Below are positions 1-4,228 of a stretch of DNA of 5,396 nucleotides, one piece after another. The notes under the pieces are model-generated. The model was not told the origin of the DNA. It made no database searches and saw only the letters and a list, made by a program, of their open reading frames with translations. The stretch is from contig JAHKLF010000114.1 in NCBI GenBank assembly GCA_029856615.1, positions 1 to 5,396 of the forward strand, written 5' to 3'. Numbering within the stretch: the first letter of the stretch is position 1; the number at the start of each line of letters is the position of its first letter. A program made the translations under genes and the position numbers. This stretch comes from Candidatus Njordarchaeota archaeon (GTDB lineage Archaea > Asgardarchaeota > Njordarchaeia > Njordarchaeales > Njordarchaeaceae).

Positions 1-779
1 AAAGTGAGTGTGAACCTTATCTCCAACTCTGCATTTTTCGTAAACAATGTGTTCTTATAGAGACTCTCCAGAATAGAGTCTACATCAAGCCACTTGTCGA
101 CATCTATTGTTGGAGGATCCACAACATATATTCCCTCATCTGGATCATATTTTTGAGGAGGAACAGGTATCCCTCTACTCATTAAGCGCATTCGAAGCTC
201 TTCGCCGCTCATTCCTCTATAGGTGATATAGGCTGCTATCATGACCTCGTAGCCCGTTGTCTCGTATAATTTAAAGTCTCCAAGATTAACTAATTTGAAC
301 GATAAGTGACACGAGAATTTCAGTGGCGGCTTTCCTTTATCCCACTTGAAGATATAGCTTACTCTAACCTTCCCAACAGGATTAGTATAGTCTAATGGTT
401 TGCTTGGATCATCCGTTACTGCCAATTTGAGTCCCCCGCTGGGAGATAAAGGCGAACCTTCTGACACCCATTCATATGAGGAATAGAAATTGCTCCCTGA
501 CAATGTAGTATCTATGAAAAATTGATTAAGCTCGCTAGCATCATCGAACGTTGTATTCAGTAATATTCTATCTGGGAAGTAGTCTGGATCAAACCAGCCC
601 ATCCATATTGGCGCCGAGAGTTCTGCATGTCTGGTTGCCATAGGATCTCCAGGAGTTATTATTGGCGCTGCGAATGAAAGAGTCGTTAGAATTACAATTA
701 TCGCTAAACCGATTACACCTTCCTTTTGTCTCTTAAATTCGGATAATATTTTTACACCACCAACAACAACTTGGGACAT
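1..779 (-). CDS. DppC-like ABC transporter permease with large soluble insert (partial, C-terminus outside window)
   Basis: The reading frame is open from an ATG at 779 to the window edge, giving 259 residues. Residues 15-48 match the N-terminal segment of the DppC/OppC family: basic FKRQKEG, one hydrophobic helix at about 21-40, then PIITPGDP. The partner gene just upstream is DppB-like, so this should be the second membrane subunit of a peptide- or oligosaccharide-type ABC importer. In ordinary DppC proteins the second helix follows within some tens of residues. Here residues 60-259 are hydrophilic, rich in aromatics and strand-like, with no second helix. This suggests an extracytoplasmic beta-rich insert; a substrate-capturing or sugar-binding role is inference only. 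The start is supported by GGAGTGAT four bases upstream; an in-frame GTG at 788 is less likely. The characteristic EAA-loop half of the permease lies beyond the window, so the family call rests on the N-terminus and context. Confidence 0.85.
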   Translation of the reverse strand, partial: MSQVVVGGVKILSEFKRQKEGVIGLAIIVILTTLSFAAPIITPGDPMATRHAELSAPIWMGWFDPDYFPDRILLNTTFDDASELNQFFIDTTLSGSNFYSSYEWVSEGSPLSPSGGLKLAVTDDPSKPLDYTNPVGKVRVSYIFKWDKGKPPLKFSCHLSFKLVNLGDFKLYETTGYEVMIAAYITYRGMSGEELRMRLMSRGIPVPPQKYDPDEGIYVVDPPTIDVDKWLDVDSILESLYKNTLFTKNAELEIRFTLT

Positions 780-783
780 AGTA

Positions 784-791
784 ATCACTCC
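784..791 (-). promoter_or_regulatory. Ribosome binding site of the DppC-like gene, overlapping the dppB stop
   Basis: Read on the minus strand this is GGAGTGAT, a near-complete match to the archaeal Shine-Dalgarno consensus GGAGGTGAT. Four bases (TACT) separate it from the ATG at 779. Its first G is the last base of the TAG stop of the upstream DppB-like gene. The overlap indicates that the two permeases are co-transcribed and translated together, and it fixes the start of the second one. Confidence 0.75.
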
Positions 792-1846
792 TAATACTTA
801 ACTCTAGGATCTAAAATCGCATAGGAAATGTCAGCTATTATGTTTGCTATGATTACTGTGAGAGCCACAAAATAGAATAGCATCTCTGCTAATGGGTAAT
901 TATCATTAAGAACAGCTAACAAGAATAGATTTCCGACTCCCGGAATACTAAATACTCTCTCCGTGATAATAGCTCCCGTCCATACGCCAGCTAAAGCTAA
1001 AATAACAGCTGTAACGACTGGAAGAACAGCGTTTCTAAAAGCATGCTTGTATAATACAACCCTTTCATCAAGACCCTTAGCTCTCGCAGTTATTATGTAG
1101 TCTTCTGTCATAACATCTACCAAAGAGTTTCTCATCAGAAGCATCCAACCAGCAAATCCGCCTATTACGAGGCTTATAATTGGTAGCGTAAACATGTACA
1201 TTATGTCAACGAAGAATAAAAGTGGATCTGCGAATCCATATTTTGTTGAAGATATTCCGCCTCCCACCGGCCACCATCCAAGATAACTAGCAAAAACCAT
1301 TAGCAATATAATCTGCAACCAGAAGACTGGAAGTGCGTATAAGGCCATTGCTATAGTCATCATCGTTAGGTCGAGTTTTGAACCAGGTTTTGAACCTATT
1401 TTCACTCCTAGCGCGATACCAATGATTATTGATAAAATCGTAGCGGGGATCATTAAGTATAGTGTGTAAGGAAGCCTGGCTAGAAGGACATCTACTACCT
1501 CTTGGTTAATAGCGGGTGCGGTCATTGATCTTCCGAAGTTAAATGTGAGCATGTTTATTAGATATTTTATAAAGTGATCAAACCATACCCCTATTGGTGC
1601 TGCTAATGAAGGCAGATCCCATCGCCGTTTGAAATCAATAATCTGATCAATGATACGAGTAGGGTCTGTTTCTCCACGGCCACTTCCAGCCTCGCCCATA
1701 AGCCTACTCATTCCATATAATGTTGCTGGATCTATTCCAGTTATGAATGATGGTAGTCTAAATATGATAAAGTTTGCCGCTATTACGATTACAAGTGTTA
1801 TAAAACCCGTAAACATTCTCCTTATTACGTATTCTTTTAAACCCAT
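791..1846 (-). CDS. DppB/OppB-like ABC transporter permease
   Basis: A complete 351-residue inner subunit of a Dpp/Opp-type ABC importer, expected to pair with the DppC-like product to form the membrane channel. Hydrophobic helices are seen at about residues 11-29, 128-148, 162-188, 219-238, 273-295 and 321-345, the six-helix layout of DppB. A long outer loop (31-95) precedes the family hallmark FGRSM at 104-108. The EAA motif that docks on the ATPase lies at 253-278 (ARAKGLDERVVLYKHAFRNA), followed by VFSIPGVGNL (298-307) and the family ending ILDPRVKY. The ATG is preceded directly by an in-frame TAA and by AGGTG eight bases away, so the start is firm. Length is normal or slightly long. Family members carry peptides or, often in hyperthermophilic archaea, oligosaccharides; the substrate cannot be read from this subunit. 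It appears to be the first gene of its operon. Confidence 0.96.
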   Translation of the reverse strand: MGLKEYVIRRMFTGFITLVIVIAANFIIFRLPSFITGIDPATLYGMSRLMGEAGSGRGETDPTRIIDQIIDFKRRWDLPSLAAPIGVWFDHFIKYLINMLTFNFGRSMTAPAINQEVVDVLLARLPYTLYLMIPATILSIIIGIALGVKIGSKPGSKLDLTMMTIAMALYALPVFWLQIILLMVFASYLGWWPVGGGISSTKYGFADPLLFFVDIMYMFTLPIISLVIGGFAGWMLLMRNSLVDVMTEDYIITARAKGLDERVVLYKHAFRNAVLPVVTAVILALAGVWTGAIITERVFSIPGVGNLFLLAVLNDNYPLAEMLFYFVALTVIIANIIADISYAILDPRVKY

Positions 1847-1854
1847 TTAAGCAG

Positions 1855-1859
1855 CACCT
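1855..1859 (-). promoter_or_regulatory. Ribosome binding site of the DppB-like gene
   Basis: AGGTG on the minus strand, eight bases before the ATG at 1846. It matches the core of the archaeal Shine-Dalgarno sequence. Together with the in-frame TAA immediately before the ATG it settles the start codon. Confidence 0.65.
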
Positions 1860-1905
1860 ACATAATCGGATTTTCGGCGTCAATTATGGATTCTGGTGGT
1901 TTTTC

Positions 1906-1919
1906 TATAAAAATATCCT
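1906..1919 (-). promoter_or_regulatory. Candidate TATA box and BRE for the permease operon
   Basis: On the minus strand TTTTTATA occupies 1913-1906, preceded by the purine-rich AGGATA (1919-1914), the position of an archaeal BRE. With the usual distance of about 26 bases from the box to the start site, transcription would begin near 1884 and leave a leader of about 38 bases. A second AT-rich candidate, ATTAAATAA at about 1966-1958, would give a leader of roughly 90 bases. Assignment is by pattern only. Confidence 0.4.
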
Positions 1920-1920
1920 T

Positions 1921-1936
1921 GTCGAAATTTCTCGAC
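1921..1936. promoter_or_regulatory. Inverted repeat next to the candidate TATA box, possible operator
   Basis: GTCGAAATTTCTCGAC has perfect 5-bp arms (GTCGA and TCGAC) around a 6-base centre. It lies directly upstream of the candidate BRE and TATA box of the permease operon, where archaeal Lrp-like, TrmB-like or other helix-turn-helix regulators commonly bind. A related imperfect dyad lies at 1998-2021. No regulator gene is present in the window, so the role is inferred from symmetry and position. Confidence 0.35.
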
Positions 1937-1997
1937 AATTCAAAATAGGTTTTCAACTTATTTAATCGCAAACTATTTACCCCTAACTAAGCTTTGT

Positions 1998-2021
1998 TCG
2001 AAATCTTCATGAGAAAATCGA
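1998..2021. promoter_or_regulatory. Second TCGA-bounded imperfect dyad, possible operator
   Basis: The 24 bases start and end with TCGA and have the palindromic core TCATGA at their centre; 16 of 24 positions match their own reverse complement. The right half, GAGAAAATCGAC (2011-2022), resembles the minus-strand reading of the dyad at 1921-1936 (GAGAAATTTCGAC). The shared half-site suggests two sites for one regulator, but the AT-rich context makes chance resemblance possible. Confidence 0.22.
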
Positions 2022-2088
2022 CTAATAAAGCATATTATCGGAAGTTCTAGAAAAATGCGACAAAATTGTTTAACACTAACTATGATTT

Positions 2089-2121
2089 ATTAGTTATTAA
2101 ACTAGCTAATTATATTAAAAA
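2089..2121 (-). terminator. Weak candidate 3' end of the propeller transcript
   Basis: About 30 bases after the propeller stop codon the minus strand carries a run of five T (2121-2117). A small dyad follows (TAGTT and AACTA arms at 2091-2104). Crenarchaeal transcripts often end at T-rich tracts, so this is the best local candidate, but it is weak. Confidence 0.22.
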
Positions 2122-2150
2122 CGTGTAACTAAAGACGATTATATGATAAT

Positions 2151-3389
2151 TTATTGTACTTTATATATTCTTAGTTCCCGCTCACCTACTATTATTATTT
2201 CTCTCATATTATCATCATCAATATCCTCAGCGAGTATACTAAAAGGAGACCTCAGTGTTCGTGTCGCCCATAGTAATTCTCCAGTTACTGAGTATATTCT
2301 AAATACTTTATCCAGAGCGCCAACTAATATCTCCTTCTTACCATCACCATTTATATCCGATACTTCAATAGCAGAGACCCACCTTGCATATTCTTCCGCC
2401 CATAATTCCTTATTGCCTTTTGTAACTATTATCTTTTTCCAATACCTTACTATCTTTTCTAATTGTCCATCATCATCAATGTCGTCCTCAATTTCTCTTC
2501 TAGCTTCCCTTTGCGTGATGATACCTTGATTATTAATTATTTTTAATGCACCCTCCCAATCGCCAGCTATTATCTCTGGATACCCATCATTGTTGACATC
2601 AAATACGCTTAGATTGATTAGTCTAGAGTTATACGAATATCTCTCTAATTCCACACCATCTTGATCAAGTATTACTAAAGAACCTCCCTCACCACAAGCG
2701 ATTATCTCGTTACGGTCATCCTGGTTGAAATCCAAAATTTTGATATGTGTGACTGGTTCTCGCAGGATATGAAGTTCCTTTATCACTTTTCCTTTATTAT
2801 TGATTATTATTAAAGTCCCATCTTTCATTGCCAAAACTATTTCGTCTCTTTTATCATTATTAATATCGCCTACACATACGTCATTCGGAGCGTATTCTCT
2901 CGGATATTCTCTCGACCACACTTTCTTGCCTCGTGCATTTAAAAGAAAAACCACACCGTGTCCCGTTATAACGACAATTTCTGGTTTTCCGTCTTTATTT
3001 ACATCTTCACATACAAATCCTCTGATATAATCGCCAAGATCCACGGCCCAAAGGGTTTTTCCTCTACCATCAAGAGCCCCAAGAATACCATCTGCTCGTC
3101 CCACTAGTATCTCGTCTTTACCGTTATTAGTTAGGTCTATCGCCGATATTTTTGTGATTATTTCTCCTATCCGTGTTTCTGGTAGCATTCTTTCCTCGGT
3201 CCTTGGCAATTCTCGAGGCGCCTTCTTTGCTTCTAAGCGTTTATTCCACAATCTTTTCCCTTTTTTGTAAGCCTCTATAGCAAATATGGTTGCGTAAATC
3301 TGTTCTTTTTCACCATCACCGTCTATGTCTCCCCAAGAACCTAAATCAGCGTCAATAAATATTTCCGTAATGTTTAATTTCTTGCTCAC
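2151..3389 (-). CDS. FG-GAP/VCBS-type beta-propeller protein, probably cytoplasmic
   Basis: A 412-residue protein built almost wholly of propeller repeats. Nine acidic loops of the pattern D-x-(D/N)-x-D-G-x-x-E begin at residues 21, 85, 129, 175, 220, 264, 303, 345 and 389, most about 44 residues apart. Such loops bind calcium in integrin-like FG-GAP domains. Several repeats also carry the quinoprotein-like strand G-K-x-L-W (44-48, 110-114, 154-158, 370-374). This fits an eight-bladed fold closed by the last loop, though the blade count is inferred. Loops 2, 4, 5 and 9 are degenerate at the central Asp or Gly. There is no signal peptide, membrane helix or catalytic domain, so it is likely an intracellular scaffold or binding protein of unknown partner. 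The start is GTG, chosen because AGGTGA lies six bases upstream. It is divergent from nucS. Confidence 0.88.
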   Translation of the reverse strand: MSKKLNITEIFIDADLGSWGDIDGDGEKEQIYATIFAIEAYKKGKRLWNKRLEAKKAPRELPRTEERMLPETRIGEIITKISAIDLTNNGKDEILVGRADGILGALDGRGKTLWAVDLGDYIRGFVCEDVNKDGKPEIVVITGHGVVFLLNARGKKVWSREYPREYAPNDVCVGDINNDKRDEIVLAMKDGTLIIINNKGKVIKELHILREPVTHIKILDFNQDDRNEIIACGEGGSLVILDQDGVELERYSYNSRLINLSVFDVNNDGYPEIIAGDWEGALKIINNQGIITQREARREIEDDIDDDGQLEKIVRYWKKIIVTKGNKELWAEEYARWVSAIEVSDINGDGKKEILVGALDKVFRIYSVTGELLWATRTLRSPFSILAEDIDDDNMREIIIVGERELRIYKVQ

Positions 3390-3395
3390 AGTCTT

Positions 3396-3401
3396 TCACC
3401 T
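3396..3401 (-). promoter_or_regulatory. Ribosome binding site deciding the GTG start of the propeller gene
   Basis: AGGTGA on the minus strand, six bases before the GTG at 3389. It is an exact match to the core Shine-Dalgarno sequence and is the main reason to accept the GTG codon and thus an N-terminus without a signal peptide. Confidence 0.7.
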
Positions 3402-3432
3402 TAAGAAACTAAATATACTCATCCTCTTTTTC

Positions 3433-3446
3433 TTATTTTAAGATAA
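3433..3446. promoter_or_regulatory. Near-palindromic TATA-like element between divergent genes, possible shared promoter
   Basis: TTATTTTAAGATAA differs from its own reverse complement at only one symmetric pair of positions. It sits about 50 bases from the GTG of the propeller gene and about 43 from the TTG of nucS. Placing start sites 26 bases to either side gives short leaders of about 24 and 18 bases, both including the visible ribosome binding sites. It is the only good TATA-like stretch in the 93-bp spacer. BRE elements are not clear on either side, so the call is tentative. Confidence 0.4.
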
Positions 3447-3467
3447 ACTATCCAAATCTCATTGCAT

Positions 3468-3474
3468 AGGCGGT
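3468..3474 (+). promoter_or_regulatory. Ribosome binding site deciding the TTG start of nucS
   Basis: AGGCGGT matches AGGAGGT with one mismatch and lies eight bases before the TTG at 3483. The out-of-frame ATG at 3478 would be only three bases away, which is too close. The site therefore favours the TTG. Confidence 0.55.
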
Positions 3475-3482
3475 AATATGAA

Positions 3483-4226
3483 TTGCGGATAACAGGGATT
3501 TCACATCACCAAATATCCTCTAAGTACTTAATATTTAAAGAACCCGGATTACGGAAAGCCGCGGATATAATAGAAAGCCTTCACTTATCTCACGTATTAA
3601 CAATTTTTCTACGATGCGAAGTATTATACAATGGGCGTGCTAAAAGCAAGCTATCTAAAGGCGATAGACTATTGATATTAAAGCCCGATGGGACTTTACT
3701 AATTCATGGTGGAGAAAAAAGAGAACCCATTAATTGGCAACCTCCTGGTTGTGTATTAGAGACTAATATAAAGAAAAATACTTTAGTACTGAGGAGTATT
3801 AGGAGGAACCCTCGGGAAATTATTTCCATTCGGTCGGATCATATTTATGTTATCTTAGCCACGATTGTTGAATCGGGGGAATTCATTTTATGGGGTAGTG
3901 AGAAGGAAATGATAGATTATGTAATTAAGCATCCGGAAATCATAGAGAAGAGTTTTAGACCACTTGATCGAGAATTCCATACCCCATTTGGTAAAATTGA
4001 CTTAATTGGAAAAGACAAGAGAGGACGATTGGTTGTTCTTGAATTTAAGCGAAGTACTGCTCAATTATCAGCGGTTTCTCAGTTATTAAGATACGTTGAT
4101 GGGCTCAAAATTATGGGAACCAAAGGAGTAAGAGGTATTCTGGTGGCACCTAAAGCCACCCACTCTGCTCTAGAATTGCTCAAAAAATATGGATTAGAAT
4201 TTCGGGAATTAAAGCCTACTAAATGA
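3483..4226 (+). CDS. nucS: Endonuclease NucS/EndoMS, mismatch-specific DNA endonuclease
   Basis: A 247-residue homologue of archaeal NucS, which cuts both strands near mismatched bases and is linked to non-canonical mismatch repair and replication. The N-terminal DNA-binding half shows FLRCEVLYNGRAKSKL (42-57), KPDGTLLIH (67-75) and KREPINWQPPG (79-89); R52, R80 and W85 fall where DNA-contacting residues of Pyrococcus NucS lie. The C-terminal RecB-like nuclease domain keeps G-K-I-D173, E187-F-K189 and Q200-LLR-Y204, so it should be active. The start is TTG: it is the only ATG, GTG or TTG in frame before the conserved core, an in-frame TAA at 3474 closes the frame behind it, and AGGCGGT precedes it. 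The protein ends at FRELKPTK and lacks the C-terminal PCNA-binding (PIP-box) tail known from Thermococcales members. Its stop lies 2 bp from that of the convergent surface-protein gene. Confidence 0.95.
   Translation: MRITGISHHQISSKYLIFKEPGLRKAADIIESLHLSHVLTIFLRCEVLYNGRAKSKLSKGDRLLILKPDGTLLIHGGEKREPINWQPPGCVLETNIKKNTLVLRSIRRNPREIISIRSDHIYVILATIVESGEFILWGSEKEMIDYVIKHPEIIEKSFRPLDREFHTPFGKIDLIGKDKRGRLVVLEFKRSTAQLSAVSQLLRYVDGLKIMGTKGVRGILVAPKATHSALELLKKYGLEFRELKPTK
4142..4160. repeat. Perfect 6-bp GC-rich inverted repeat inside nucS
   Basis: GGTGGC and GCCACC arms around a 7-base loop (ACCTAAA) within the codons for V-A-P-K-A-T. It stands out in AT-rich surroundings. On the minus strand it lies about 70-90 bases beyond the stop of the surface-protein gene, just after a T6 run, so it would fold in a read-through 3' end of that transcript. 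It may be chance. Confidence 0.25.
4182..4187 (-). terminator. T6 tract, candidate terminator of the surface-protein gene (inside nucS)
   Basis: Six consecutive T on the minus strand, about 42 bases after the TAG stop of the surface-protein gene. Archaeal RNA polymerase can stop at such tracts without a hairpin. The tract is within the nucS coding sequence because there is no free intergenic space between the convergent genes. Confidence 0.28.
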
Positions 4227-4228
4227 CT

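Larger units (their letters stand above)
1847..2150. other. AT-rich intergenic region upstream of the DppB-like gene
   Basis: A stretch of about 300 bases between two minus-strand genes, with no credible coding frame. From right to left on the minus strand it would hold the 3' end of the propeller transcript (T-run at 2117-2121), then two TCGA-bounded dyads (1998-2021 and 1921-1936), then a TATA-like box at 1906-1913 and the leader of the permease operon. I see no tRNA, C/D-box RNA or repeat array in it. The size of the gap, unusual beside the tight spacing elsewhere in the window, is consistent with a regulated promoter region. Confidence 0.6.

Noticed and set aside
1650..1850. Plus-strand open frame antisense to dppB
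   Set aside because: Its peptide is a shadow of the well-supported permease and has no ribosome binding site or family features.
2045..2052. Perfect 8-bp palindrome TTCTAGAA in the intergenic region
   Set aside because: An isolated short palindrome in AT-rich DNA is expected by chance and is not near a recognised promoter element.
1847..2150. Possible small RNA, C/D-box RNA or tRNA in the largest gap
   Set aside because: No box C (TGATGA) and box D (CTGA) pair, no tRNA-like stems and no GC-rich island were seen on either strand.
2143..2529. Plus-strand open frame antisense to the propeller, with a serine- and isoleucine-rich peptide
   Set aside because: The composition is what the reverse strand of Asp-rich repeats would give; the propeller frame on the other strand explains the sequence.
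2800..3030. Plus-strand open frame antisense to the propeller
   Set aside because: Short shadow of the propeller repeats with no independent support.
2200..3330. Propeller DNA as a tandem nucleotide repeat or mobile element
   Set aside because: The repeats are conserved at protein level only; the nucleotide units differ, and there are no terminal inverted repeats or target duplications.
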